Origin: Hypsibius dujardini
Lineage: Eukaryota > Tardigrada > Eutardigrada > Parachela > Hypsibiidae
NCBI GenBank assembly: GCA_001579985.1
Contig: LRSR01002217.1
Location: 1 to 40,951 of the forward strand
Direction: 5' to 3'
DNA: 40,951 bases
Shown here: positions 1 to 10,942 of the stretch, one piece after another
Position numbering within the stretch: the first letter of the stretch is position 1
Layout of the letters: each line of letters begins with the position of its first letter
Translations under genes and position numbers: made by a program
Notes under the pieces: generated by a model
Told to the model about the DNA's origin: nothing
Databases searched by the model: none
What the model saw: the letters and a program-made list of their open reading frames with translations, nothing else

Positions 1-86
1 GGTGGCAAGAGGGAAATTGGGTATAGGGGAGGGGGGGAGGGGCGAAGACTATAGGGGTACCCTAATCATTAAACAATAGGACGTAC

Positions 87-2142
87 TTTCCGACGACATA
101 ACTGCCAAGACCGACTAATTCGTATTCCCCCGACGCTCTTTGCCGGAAAAGCGGTCCCCCGCTGTCACCCTGGATAAAAAGATCATAATACAATAAACGG
201 AGTGCGATTTGAATCATTCCAACTCAATTCCGACTTCACGCCGTCCTTAATTCACTCAGTATTTCACACACTCTCGCATTAATTGAAATATGGAGGGATC
301 TTGGATTTCGTGTGTGAAGAATGAAGATCGCGTTTTTCTCTCACAAAAAGGAGCGTAACTTGCGAAGTAAGGTGATTGGATCACGCCGTGAAGTAACGCG
401 AGATTTACGAATGACGTGAAGTTGGAATTAGGTTGGAATGATTTAAATCGCATTCTGTCTAATGTATGGTTGCGACACACGACGTAAGTTCCTGTTTGTT
501 CTGCGTAAGAACATTCAAGTTACTCACCATGCACACTGCCGTTCGTCCGCTGTCTATGCATATCTTGGATGCTTTCATTCTCTCCTTAGCTCGTGTCGAA
601 CACTGGGCGGCTGACAGCACCCGTACAAGTGCACCTTGCAGCAGCAGCGGCAAGACAATCTCCTGGCCTGGTCGAGGATTTTTGGTCGCACCCCAACCGA
701 CTAGGCGAAATGCCGCAGCGGAGGGCTTGTGGTAGTCTTCGTTGATATTTCGGGGCAGAGCAATGATCCCAGCTTTGATGGTTGGCTGACTGGTAATGGG
801 CGCGGCTAACGTCAGCAAGGCAATGTCATTCTCGAACGACCCCTGAGTACTATTGTAGAGTCTATGCAGCTGTATGGACTTGACCTTGAAGAAGTGCTGG
901 CTGTCGTTGGTCTTCCGGTTGTGGAGGCCCACTCCAACAATGATGTCGAATGTGTTCAACCTGCATTCACAAATGAGTGCCTTATTAGTATGATGCAATT
1001 TCTAGAGTTGGCAAAAACCAATATTAGTAAAATACCGTAATTATTCATTCTTGTCTACTAAAACATTAGTAACTAAGGATTTTTAATCCAGTTTTAGTCA
1101 AAATTATATCACTAATTTCCGTTTTTTAGCTTCCCCCAGTTTCATTTTTAGTACCGAAAACTGTTCGTTTAGTTTTTTAACCAACTGAAAAAAGCTAAAA
1201 GCAAGGCATTAGACACTTTAATTTTAGTTTAGTTTTAATTCAATTTTTTTAGTTTCGCTTTATTTTGCTATCTCTAGTTTTTCCCTAAATATTTTAACGT
1301 TCCTTACAAAATCATTTTGGCTGCAACAAGTCCATGTATACTCTTACTTGCCTAGCGTCTGTTTTCGTTTTAACGGATAAATCGCCTTTTAGGAAGCGAA
1401 CAGTTATTAATCAGTAAATTTGGAAGGAGCAAAATTTACCATTTTGCTAAACCGTGAAAATTGGCACGCCATTGAATATGAAAATTGAAGAATCAGTATC
1501 GAGCGGATTGTTTGACTAAAAATGCAATTGCCCGTTGCCCCCCCCCCGACCCAAACTAACTCTGCATCCACGGTGGGGGAGGGGAGGCGCTGTGACCGTC
1601 TTATTGGGACTTGATGAGAACACCTTTTTTCTTAACACTCACCCAAACACGCAGACAGACGTGGTTAGTACATGCGTGGACGATATCAAGACGCCGCCGC
1701 AAAGGTGAAAGCGATTCTTTTGGAGTTGAAGGCTGACCATGAATCGATATTTATGCGGAGCGACAGGGAAGCCACCTATGACAACATTCCAAACAGGAGT
1801 TAGAATATGTTAAGGACCGTGAATTTTTCTCGGTGAGAGCTTGATGCTACAGCAGAAAGGACTGATATTGAATGGACACTAACCGATTAACGCTTGCGCA
1901 GGCCCAACTGCGTCACCATCTGGGACGATTGGATCTACCGAATCACGGACCATCAATTCTTTTTCATTATCCTCGGTGATGCTATCCAAGTCGTTGTCTT
2001 CACCATTCTCGATAGAGTCCTCGCAGAAAAGTGCTGTAGAAAAGCATGGTTTTATTTAACTCTATTAGTAAAAATATACAATGGTACCTTTAGCAGCGAA
2101 AAGGCACATGAACACCGTCACAAGTCGTCTGGACAATTTCAT
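87..2142 (-). CDS. Secreted S1 serine protease homologue lacking the catalytic His (3' end off window)
   Basis: Five exons are visible: 2142-2088, 2033-1884, 1775-1643, 960-528 and 169-87, with GT-AG introns and matching phases (1,1,2,0). The encoded 284 residues have no internal stop. Residues 1-18 form a signal peptide (MKLSRRLVTVFMCLFAAK). Residues 19-68 are an acidic pro-segment. The S1 domain starts at LIGGFPVAPHKYRF. The His-site motif reads LTTSVC instead of LTAAHC, so Val109 replaces His57; Asp (ENDIALL, Asp158) and Ser (GDSGGP, Ser260) are kept. The specificity position 189 is Ala254 (AVCMGDSGG), not Asp. The last visible exon is 83 bp, the same length as in the paralogue at 6506-8957, and ends at a GTACGT donor. 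The terminal exon (Cys220 to the C-terminal helix) must lie left of base 1. A secreted pseudoprotease is the best reading: the frame is clean, so it is not an obvious pseudogene. Confidence 0.88.
1021..1320. repeat. A+T-rich degenerate TTTAGTTTT-type low-complexity stretch
   Basis: This lies in the intron between the His-site exon and the Asp-site exon of the protease homologue. It is T-rich with many TTTAG/TTTAGTTTT words and no coding potential. Similar stretches occur around 9480-10170 and, in reverse orientation (CTAAAACT-type words), around 29780-29900 and 30620-30680. They may be diverged copies of one dispersed element, but this is word similarity only. Confidence 0.35.
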
Positions 2143-3199
2143 GTCTTTGGCCAATAGAAAATTATAAACAGAAGAATTCACTTGTGAAATAATGATAGCT
2201 CAATAACCCAGAATTTGTAAAATGTAACAGCAAAATACTGAAAATGTTTAACTCGTGTGCGACAATTCCATATTAACTTTATACATTTATTTTGAGTTAA
2301 AATGCGAAGCGCACTCTGACGTCTGTTTGATGTGTACGTATAGAGCAAAAGTACGCAAGTTACGCAAATTCGTAAAGTCCAATTCCTCCACCCTAACAGA
2401 GTGATGAGCAAAGTTCTACGGCAATCTTGATCGCAAGGGAAAATACAGGCTATAGAGAAAGCAGATTAAGTCACAGTATCAGGATGACAGCAGGACTAAA
2501 GAGACGCACAGTGTCCCACATAACAAACCCTACGGATAACTCTCAGACTATGTTCCTGGCTGAAAACTGTAATAAGCCTTTAAAAGGGCTGGAATCAGCC
2601 TGTGTCTAAACTGGATGCGCCCTGCCTGTCTTTCCGCCGCAATGTAGCCTAGAATACAGGCTATTGACAAGCCTGAATTGTCTAGAATACAGGAGAAGCT
2701 ATATTACAAATTTTTTTCCCCTCATGCAAGGCACCCATTTCCCACCCTCGTTCTGCCCTAAATTTCTCCCAGCTTTCTTGAAAATTTTCAACTGACGCGG
2801 GAAATTAGTTTTGTGTGCAGACCGCGTAGACTTAGAATTCAGTTCAGACTTGTCTTGCTCCGCCTGGCGTTGACAAAAATAATCTGCTGTTTTGTTCTCT
2901 TAAACATTCATGAATATCATTTTATTTTGCGTAAATTGCGAGTCTGTTACTGAATCATGTGAGTACTACAGAAGCGTTATCCAGCCAAGTTGAGCCGTGT
3001 TTTTAATTGAGGTTTTGTATGAATTCTCGCTTTTAAAAAATTACAAAAGGTGTTCTATCTGAAGGCCGTGGTTCTCCTAAACCATACGAGCTCGTTTCGA
3101 CTAAGATTGGAGAGTCCAAACACACAAACCAACGTCAATATTTGACCACTCCCGACGCATTACACGAATCAGACCGGCTAAAGTTTTAACCTTGCGCTT
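2143..3199. other. Gene-free interval upstream of the His-less protease
   Basis: No reading frame here has family motifs or convincing splice sites. A short run around 2565-2700 repeats the words AGGCTGGAATCAGCCTG and GAATACAGGCTATTGACAAGCCTG, resembling the AGGCTG-rich repeat at 4450-4610. Otherwise I see nothing recognisable. Confidence 0.4.
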
Positions 3200-3775
3200 T
3201 CACAAATGGTGTTTAAAAATACCATTGATGAAATAATTCATCGGACTGAGATATGGAGAATTCGAGGGCCAGTCCAAAGCAGGAATAAATAATTACATCT
3301 TGTATTGGAGGGAACGGAAGGTGTCCAGCGCGGTGTGAGCAGCGGCACTGTCGTGGTGAAGAGCGACATGCTTTGCATCCGTCCCGTACAGCTTAGGAAT
3401 GTCTTTTTGAACAGCGGCTTCAGGACATGCTTCATATAAAAGGAAGAATTGACTTTTCTGCTGGGAGGAACGAAGCCGGCAATGTTTCAACCAACTTTGA
3501 GAACTCTCCTGTTCCCGGAAATTATAATAAATCCGCTGCCGACCATTTACGTGGGACATGTAACGCCACGCCTTATCAATAGAAACGATAAATCGCCACT
3601 TGCCTACTTTCAAGTGCTCCAACAGCCACGGGACCTTGAGGACGCGCTGAGCAACCTGCTTGTCAGATAGGAGGTGGGTCTTCCTCTTCAAACGCTTCTT
3701 TGCGGCCAGATTCCGGTTGATTATCCGCCATACTTGCCTATTTGATATCCCATCAAACTGGCTCGCTTCGTTTCA
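3200..3775 (-). mobile_element. Tc1/mariner-family transposase relic
   Basis: Read on the minus strand, one frame runs from an HTH-like N-terminal part (QFDGISNRQVWRIINRNLA, then KRKTHLLSDKQVAQRVLK) through the DDE core. The first catalytic Asp is in FIVSIDKAWRYM and the second in HHDSAAAHTALD. After one in-frame stop (about 3292) the same frame continues with IPALDWPSNSPYLSPMNYFI, where the third catalytic Asp (normally PxDY) is Asn. 37 codons separate the second Asp from this Asn. The stop and the lost Asp make it inactive. I did not find terminal inverted repeats with confidence, so element ends are unknown. It lies between two host genes and has no evident role. Confidence 0.9.
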
Positions 3776-4563
3776 GAACTAATTTGAGCAGGCATCCTGA
3801 AGTTGAATGAAAATCAGCTGATTGTTTACTGTGTGTGATTATCACATCTGCACACCGGCTTTATTTGATGGATTGCAACATAAACGGCGTGTATTGCAAT
3901 CTTGATAATTTGCATCGGCTCAGCTTGGCTGGATATGGCTTCTGTAGTATTAAGAGACATCAAAGGACTTGTGTTCCTGTTTTTTTTGCTGTGGAAACTG
4001 GCTGAATCCAACAACTTATAACGTGTCGCCTTTGCCCACTCGGTACGGGAAGTTTCCACTTCAAATTTTAATTTTTAGATTGCTGATAAATTATTTTCAA
4101 CAAAGGTTTCGAATTCAGTGCTTGTGGAGAAACGTGCTTTCTGTGTGTGTTTTTGAAAATCACTCTGTAAGCTTACAATGGAAATGGGATTTCTTCTGTT
4201 TAACTTTGCCAAACTTCTTCTCCTTACCACTTTAGCTCGAATCTCGATGTAATATTTCCACACTGTTAGTTTAGTTTTTTTGCTTTCAGTTTGAATGTGG
4301 CCTGGGCGAATTCCTGTAAATTGACCGATCATTCTATTAGTCTATAAAAGACACGTCTATAGGGCAATGCAATTTTTGCTAGGCCAAATCGGTGAAAAAA
4401 AACAGGATGGAAACCAGATTGGCGCAGGGCCGACCTGTGCTAAATTCGCATAGGAACCCAGGCTGTATCCAGCTTGCCTTCCAGTCAGGTGAATCCGTGT
4501 TGTATATAGGCTGGAAAGCATGGAACATTCCAGTCTCTTTACTCAGTCATTTTGATTGGATTT

Positions 4564-4594
4564 CAGCCTGTTTTCACATAGTCAAAACAGGCTG
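4564..4594. repeat. Perfect 11-bp inverted repeat inside AGGCTG-rich repeat
   Basis: CAGCCTGTTTT at 4564-4574 is the exact reverse complement of AAAACAGGCTG at 4584-4594, with a 9-base loop. The surrounding 4450-4610 repeats AGGCTGTATCCAG and AGGCTGGAA words, also seen around 2565-2700. It looks like a piece of a dispersed palindromic repeat; no function can be read. Confidence 0.6.
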
Positions 4595-5234
4595 TATCCA
4601 GGCTGGAATCAGTCAAGAGTTATCCATAGTGAAGTTGACCCTCTTCTATTATTATATTATGCCTACCACCTGGTGCGCTCGACGGCTTCTTTGTCTTTTA
4701 CACTTTGCGAGTATTTGTAAATATAGTTTCTTCTCTCGGTTATTTCTAATAGCTTAAGACATAATGCTCTTATGTTTTCGGCTACTGGGAATGTTCATGT
4801 GTTTATTTCTAAGGTTTTCTGACTTGAACCATGAAAGACACTTGTTATCGGCTAAGCCGCAAATAGTCCTAGTCACTTTTAAATGTGACAGGAACAAAAT
4901 AATAAATGTTAGGATACGGTCCAATACGCTAGACGGTGTCAATACGCAAAAATTTCTGCCATGCAGAATGAATTAAATTCATGAGTTCACAATGATTACA
5001 TGTTTCGCCAATTCCTAGCTCTGCGCAGGACAAGCCCAAACATGAGCCAAGTCCTCAACAGTTTTTACAACATTTTCTCATGACATTGTGACGTTGTCAA
5101 CAGACCTAATAGAGTGCGGAGGTTTGGCGGTGTCTAGGAAATGTATCTTGTCGCTACTCGAAATTCAAATTAATGAAGAAATTGGCAACAAATTCTGTTT
5201 TCCCTTCTGCGCTTAAGCTTCAGTCCACGTTAAG

Positions 5235-5723
5235 TTACCAACGAAGGTCGGATCCCGAATCTCCGCAAGGAGTCTGCAAAAAAGGTGCACATGAATATTT
5301 CTTTCAAGCCAAAAGGCTCAATATAAGTGTAATCAAACAATCAACTGCCGAATAACTTACGCATGGCACACAAGGCGTCGTTTCGGGACCGAGTCCTCCT
5401 CCACTGATCGCTTGCTTTCTGGCGGAACGCCTCCCGTTGATGGCCTTCACTTGAACGTTTGTCCTAGCTCGGGCGGCGTTCACAGCTACCTGCCGGCGAA
5501 TCACAGCTGCGTCGGGTTGTGCTCCGACTGTTGGGCAAGCATCCTATCGAATCACAAAAAAAATACGAAAGTCAGAGAAGCGATGCAAACTATGGCTCAT
5601 ACAATATGACAAACTGTTTACGATTCTTACACAAGTCGGGCACTTTTCTTGCCCTGGAATCTGGGCATTGGATAGCATCACAACAGCGAACCCAACAATC
5701 AGGGATAAAAGTAGGAAATTCAT
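5235..5723 (-). CDS. SpA: small secreted basic protein with Cys triplets at both ends
   Basis: Three exons, 5723-5631, 5543-5361 and 5273-5235, are joined in phase 0 by GT-AG introns (donors GTAAGA and GTAAGT; the last acceptor is CTTTTTTGCAG). The product is 104 residues. Residues 1-20 are a signal peptide (MNFLLLSLIVGFAVVMLSNA). A Cys triplet follows: C28-x2-C31-x2-C34 (KCPTCDACP). The middle is basic (AVIRRQVAVNAARARTNVQ, then INGRRSARKQ). A second triplet is C89-x2-C92-x2-C95 (TPCVPCTPCG), and the protein ends GDSGSDLRW. The gene at 10943-11603 has the same exon count, phases and motif order, which supports the model. If intron 2 were retained the frame would run on to a stop at 5304. I recognise no known family. 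A defence or antimicrobial peptide, a protease inhibitor or a protease substrate are all possible, none shown. Confidence 0.8.
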
Positions 5724-6505
5724 CTTAGGACTGAGGAGGAAAGTAAGAAAATAAGGGCGAAAAAAAGAGGAACAAGCTTGACAAGGAAGCGGGCCTGAGT
5801 TGTAATTTATATGGCTGAAAAGGCTGACGTATTTTGATCAGACTCGCCTCAAACGTTTGTTTGAACAACAGTCTTAACATTCGTCATTTCCGCTGTTTTA
5901 TCTGCACTCGGTCGAAATTGGAAAAATTCTCGGCCATGAGAAAAAAGGCGTTTTTTGTCCGGGAAAGTACGGGCTACGTTATCTCCAACTTTCAATCTTG
6001 GGCCTGGCCACAGGCAGTTCCGCATCAGACGAGCAGCGACACAAACAGACTGAGACTGTCTCGGAAAAGAAATTCATGCCGCTTGACTTGTGTTCTTGTC
6101 GTGGCAAGTGGGTGCGTGGCCTTGAGAATATTTCGTCAGTCGTTGCGACAAGAACAGTCTGGAGCGGAAATGGCGTGTGATTGTACCATCGGATTCACGT
6201 CCCGATCAAAATGCGCCAATAAAACGGGCTGTGTGAGAGGGCCAACTGACATGGAGTCAGTTATTCAACATGTCATTTCCTTAAACTGGCGCATAGGAAA
6301 AATACAAAGTCCAATGGATGGCCGATTTAATTTGAATCTACATTCTTTCTGCTGAGAATTGGAAAGACTTTTGGAAGGTTAACTAGTTTGACATTCGCCT
6401 TCACTAACTTTCGAAAGCAGTTGCTTTTTTAAGAAATATCCAACTATCCTTCCAGTCCGATATTCACAATATAATAAATTATTTTAAAGTCTAGCTCGTG
6501 TAGGA
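5724..6505. promoter_or_regulatory. Divergent intergenic region between SpA and the plus-strand protease
   Basis: SpA starts leftwards at 5723 and the protease starts rightwards at 6506, so this interval must hold both promoters unless upstream non-coding exons exist. It contains the SpA TATA box and a 10-bp inverted repeat (GTTCTTGTCG at 6092-6101, CGACAAGAAC at 6146-6155). A long open frame spans 5834-6355 but has no start context, family motif or splice support, and I treat it as chance. Confidence 0.4.
5806..5811 (-). promoter_or_regulatory. TATA box of SpA
   Basis: TATAAA on the minus strand lies 83 bp upstream of the SpA start codon, a reasonable distance for a short 5' UTR. It lies in the 782-bp head-to-head interval shared with the plus-strand protease that starts at 6506. 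Confidence 0.5.
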
Positions 6506-8957
6506 ATGGGGATTAGATGGAACAATTACATAGCTGTACTGTTTTTTATTTGTCGACTCGGTGAGTGTGAGCTTTCGATTCTCTATTCATATAAAGCAAC
6601 ACAATTCCGAGAAAAATACAGATTTTTAACTTCATTGAATTTTGAAAGGGTATTTTCTGCTGGATTTACCAATTGTCGCGCGATTTTTTAGCACTGGCTT
6701 CCAACACTACCGAAAGCGACCTGCTTGTGCACTGGTCCAACGAATGGGACGTCACCAACACCACAAAAGTTGTTAGCTCTGGCATTCCTCTGCCGTCAGA
6801 TGACAATCAGCTGGGAGTGACTACCAGAGGACCTCCACAAGAAGCGATCGTTAGTATGTAGAACAGTAACACTAAAAAGGGAATTATCCCGCTCCGATAT
6901 TAATTTTCCACTTTCTCTTTGCTTCATAGCATGCTGTAAATTTCATTACTGATATTATCGCTAAGAAAAGTATTCCCAAACGATATCTTTGAATTTTTAC
7001 AAATTAAAAACTGCCGAAATCAATCATTTGTGGGGCTACTCATGCAACAATCAAGCAATCAATCAATCTCATTTATCGAGCAATCAATTAAGCTAAATCA
7101 TTATTGCATGAGCAGCGCCATCTTTAATTGTTCTCGACGGCTTTTAATTCGTAAAAATGAAAAGGTCTGTATTTCGGAATATTTTTTTTTCAGCAAAATT
7201 ATTCATAACAAACTAGAGCGCATACCGTGGAAGAAACAGAAAGGGAAGATTTCTTATCGCAGATAAGTTTAATTGTAAAATAACTTAATCGATGTACGAC
7301 CGATGAGTGATCATATTTTTCAGTCAAACAAGAAAACGAAATATTATATTCGATTTTAGAAAATAGTTAAAATTGGTTAAAATTGGAAACGCTTCAACAG
7401 ATTTTTTGCTCATCCGAAATCAATACTGTTATTGAGCTCGAAATGCCTTGAGTCTGCGGACAATGTTTATTTATAATGGAGTATTCATAATGGTATGAAA
7501 TACGAAGCAAGCTGGCATTTTGAAATAAACGATAACGTTAATTTAAAAAGTTTACAATGATTTTTCTCGAGGCCGGTTAAAAACACAATCCGTTTTTGTT
7601 TTTAGCTCAGAGACTTTCTATGGTTTTTTGCCTCAAAATCACAATCCGAGCGGCGATGAAATATTTTACAAATGTTTGTTCATAATCCATAGCCTGTTTA
7701 AAGTCCATTGTTTCCAAATAAAAGAAGTTAATGATCTATCCACTAACCGCTTGTAAGAGGCTAAAATATTGCGTGCGGCACATCAACATACTTAATATTT
7801 TCATTGAAGCTCTGTTCCCGAATCTCGGAATTAATATCAAAGCCCACGATTATCCGTTCGTCGTTACTCTGCGAGAAAAAGGCGGTCAACACTTCTGCGC
7901 CGGATCCTTGCTGTCCTCAGTTCACATTCTCACAGCTGCCCACTGTGTTGCCAGTCCAAGCGCAAACAGGTAAGAGAACTGTGTGTCATAAACAAGAAAA
8001 GTTTGAATTCGAAAACGGTGTGTCTGTGGCTGATTGAACAGCGAGAATTACACACTTCGTATTCAAAACATTTTGCGGCAGAATTAATGGACTCATACGG
8101 TATATATTTACAGGACGTTCACAGTAAAAAATGCCAGAACTTTTGAAGTTGGCGTTGGGCTTCACGACAGAAACAGTCATGATCGCAGGCACTGGTTCGC
8201 AGTCAAGTCAATCCAAGTGCATAAACAATACGTGAAACTTCACGACATCATCCGTCACGACATAGCTCTCCTGACTCTGGCGCAACCAGTGCAGCCTCCC
8301 CTATTCGGCAAAAAAAGCTAAATCAATTGAACTACCTCCGAACCGTAATACAAATCCACGCCCGGGAGATAATGTTATAGCAATCGGATGGGGGAAGACC
8401 ACCATTTTTCTTGATGAGCTGCCCCGTTTACTGCTAGGCGCTCGCCTCCGGGTGATAACGGAAACAGAATGCGCCAAACGACTAAAAAAAGGAAAGACTA
8501 TGCCTCCTGAGGTCATTTGCGTTGGCAACACAAAAGCAACAACATGCGGGGTCAGTGAAGCTTAGATACTATTTCTGTCTGTCTGTCTCTCTGTCTGTTT
8601 ATCTGCCTGTCTGCTTTCTTGCCAGCCCGTCTGCTTACGTTCCAATCTGTGTCTTTACGCATGTGTTTGTCATCCTGCGGCGTGTTTCTTCATATTATGT
8701 CATCAATTTTTAGGGAGACAGCGGCGGCCCACTGTTCCAGGAAACTGGTCAAAAGAAATTTCAGCTTGTAGGCATCACAAGCTATGGCCCGGCAAAGTAT
8801 GCGATACGTCGGGTATTGTCAATTAATGCATAATGAGATTCCTTACTCACGTATCTTTCCTGTCTGCAGATGCACAATGAGAAACATGGCCAGCGTGTTC
8901 ACACCAGTTTCCCAGTACCTGCCCTGGATCAAAGCGGCAAGAGCGAGGAATATTTAG
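6506..8957 (+). CDS. Secreted S1 serine protease with a one-base frameshift in an A7 run
   Basis: Six exons: 6506-6560, 6692-6853, 7810-7969, 8114-8550, 8714-8796 and 8870-8957. Phases match throughout. Residues 1-18 are a signal peptide (MGIRWNNYIAVLFFICRL). Residues 19-73 are a pro-segment rich in Asn, Thr and Asp. The triad is present: LTAAHC (His117), RHDIALL (Asp175) and GDSGGP. The C-terminus carries a Cys plus VFTPVSQYLPWI, the usual final helix. Position 189 is Thr (ATTCGGDSGG), so trypsin-like specificity is not expected. In the 8114-8550 exon the frame breaks at the A7 run 8310-8316: upstream and downstream frames each match the family, and removing one A joins them. It may be a recent pseudogene, a polymorphism or an assembly error. 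The acceptor before 7810 is weak and the usual IVGG is unclear there. Exon layout matches the paralogue at 87-2142. Confidence 0.85.
8310..8316 (+). other. Frameshifting A7 homopolymer in the protease exon
   Basis: Seven consecutive A follow the codons for QPPLFG. Read with seven A the exon meets TAA within three codons. With six A it reads on through the family motif AIGWG to the next splice donor. The exon is 437 bp, one base longer than a whole number of codons given its flanking phases. Confidence 0.85.
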
Positions 8958-9356
8958 CTTCCATGGATCTGATATGGCTGCAATGATCATTGAAACATTT
9001 TTTTTTCTATTGCGCTTACATAGTTTACTACAAATACTAAAGATCTGATATACTGCGTGTTGTTGCTTTGAATTAGCACAGTTGAGCTTGTGGAATTGGC
9101 TCAAATTAGATGTCAGCAAACACTGCTTGACCGACAGATTAAACAAAGAGATTCTTTTAGTAATGAAAAGTTCGCTTAAGTGATTCCGTAACGTGACTTT
9201 CTATTAATATGCCTAAATTTCAGACGCATTATTTGCCAGCCTCTATACCGGAACCAATGCTTGCATCAAGAGCTCAACATGCACATGAAGACTTTCTGTA
9301 CATTTGAACTGGCGGCTTGATTCTTTATCTGGATTTTGTGATCTTTTTTGTTGCGT

Positions 9357-9362
9357 AATAAA
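9357..9362 (+). promoter_or_regulatory. Possible polyadenylation signal for the plus-strand protease
   Basis: AATAAA lies 400 bp after the stop codon at 8957. It is the first one I noticed downstream on this strand; the distance makes the assignment tentative. Confidence 0.25.
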
Positions 9363-10440
9363 ATGTACAGAACGCACTTTTGAGCAGTGCACAGAGAACA
9401 CGATGGGCGGTTGACGTTTCGTTATCATACAGAAAGATACTTGTGGCAACGTTTTTAATAACTGAAACGTTTCGTCTTTCGCAAAATCAGTTGACTATTT
9501 TTGATTTTAATATACTGAAGGCTTTTCTTGATGTTTTGTGTTAAGAATCTATAGGTTTTATAAGTTTATAGTTTTTAGCGAAAGTAGTTGAGTAATTTAA
9601 GTTTTGCTACTATTTAAACATTTTTTCACGATTATTTTTGTTTCGTCACGCAAAATTAATTCTCTAGCTGTATTTCTTACTCCAAGTCTTTCTTACCTTT
9701 TTTTTGTAGACATCTTTGTGCAATGTTAAGCGAAATCAGACAAATACTTTCAGTTGCCCTACTAATTAAAGTAGTCGTCAATATTCTTAGAAAAACAAAT
9801 TTCGGTTAGTTTTGGGCAAATTTAGTGGATTACATTTGATTTTTGTTCTCACAGCTTTTTTTAAACATATTTTTATGAAGCCTTTTAAGTCTAATTTTAG
9901 GCAACGTCAATTTCAGTTTCAGTTTCTTTACTAACTTTTGTTTTCCTACTATTTAAAGTTTCTTGAAGTATTTTTGTCAAAAAAACGTTTTGGTCAGTGC
10001 AGGACAATAGTAACTGAATAAATTTAGTTTTCTTGCTAAAAGCGTTTGTTGACGTTTCTTGGAATCAAAGCCTTAGTTCAGTCTTAGGCGAAAATTAATC
10101 GAGTAGTTGAGTTCCCGTTAATTTTGTTTGCCTTTTTAGTGACTTACATTTTTAGATTAGTGAACGTGAGTGCTGACAAGAAAGACTACAGCCTGGAATA
10201 ACACACTGGAATAATATCCCCTGCTGCAACAGGAGCGTTCGATGAATTAGTACGATAGTAATCGTTTTTGACAAGCGAGCCGGACCTGAAGACGGTTAAG
10301 GAACGGTCATCTCTACATGCTAATCTCCGCAGCCTGGACGGCAAAATGTCTCACATCAGGCAGGGAGGACTGTCGGTCTCGCAAAATAATTCTTGACTGT
10401 GGCTCGTCAGTTGTGCAGCGTGAGTATTTTTTGTCTGCAG
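9363..10440. other. Gene-free A+T-rich interval
   Basis: From about 9480 to 10170 the sequence is T-rich with TTTAGTTTT, TTAGGCAAA and GTTTTTAG words like those in 1021-1320. No protease motif, signal-peptide exon or transposase motif was seen in either strand. Confidence 0.35.
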
Positions 10441-10760
10441 AGAAATGCTACAGTCCGGCGGAAATTACGTGAGATTCCATAGTTTGATTGGAGGGCCCAT
10501 GCAATTCCGGGTCCAAATTTTCTGTGGACTGTATACACTGTACAGTGCACACTAGCAGTGCGATCGCTTCGGCGACTAATCGAGAAAAACATGCGTGAAG
10601 GTCTGTCGTTAAGATTGCACATACAGTTTTCTGTTCTCACTTTTGTGTCAAGCGACTCCAAATTCGTAGGAAGTGACGGCAGCTCTATCCTGATAAACTC
10701 GCGATTGCTGATTACAGCTAGAACATGTTTTAGCTGTCGCCCATTTCGGGGCATCAACTG
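10441..10760 (+). pseudogene. Decayed S1 protease fragment (pro-exon and His-site exon)
   Basis: A 28-bp piece at 10441-10468, between a TTGTCTGCAG acceptor and a GTGAGA donor, encodes KCYSPAEIT, similar to the short pro-exon (ECNPPPVLQIL) of the protease at 37853-40277. The following frame at 10610-10745 reads HIQFSVLTFVSSDSKFVG, then SSILINSRLLITARTCF. This aligns with the S1 stretch ending LxLTAAHC but has TARTC in place of TAAHC and lacks the Cys of the CxGS motif. Splice phases no longer fit and no Asp- or Ser-site exon follows, so it is best read as a relic. SpB begins about 180 bp downstream. Confidence 0.5.
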
Positions 10761-10827
10761 ACGAATGAAGTATTATTGTAAGTACGCGTTTGACGAAACA
10801 TGCACCGCAACAGCCAACGAGGCAACG

Positions 10828-10835
10828 TATTTAAA
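10828..10835 (+). promoter_or_regulatory. Possible TATA-like element of SpB
   Basis: TATTTAAA lies 108 bp upstream of the SpB start codon, similar to the 83-bp spacing of the SpA TATA box. Confidence 0.35.
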
Positions 10836-10942
10836 CTTGTTATTCGTCCACACAATTTACAACAGTTTCACGGATATCAGTTTCAACCATTTCTTTCACT
10901 CAACATTTTACCTGTAATTTCCAAATAAGAAACAGCTGCAAA

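Noticed and set aside
1-86. Possible final exon of the His-less protease in the left 86 bases
   Set aside because: No acceptor followed by a Cys and a C-terminal helix is present; the sequence is a G-rich run, so the exon must lie outside the window.
1672-1802. Plus-strand frame of 43 codons with helix-like composition
   Set aside because: It is the antisense of the His-site exon 1775-1643, which fits exactly by phase and by the GGF...CGGVLISS motif.
5834-6355. Open frame of about 173 codons upstream of the plus-strand protease
   Set aside because: It has no ATG at its start, no family motif and no splice support, and it lies in the expected divergent promoter region.
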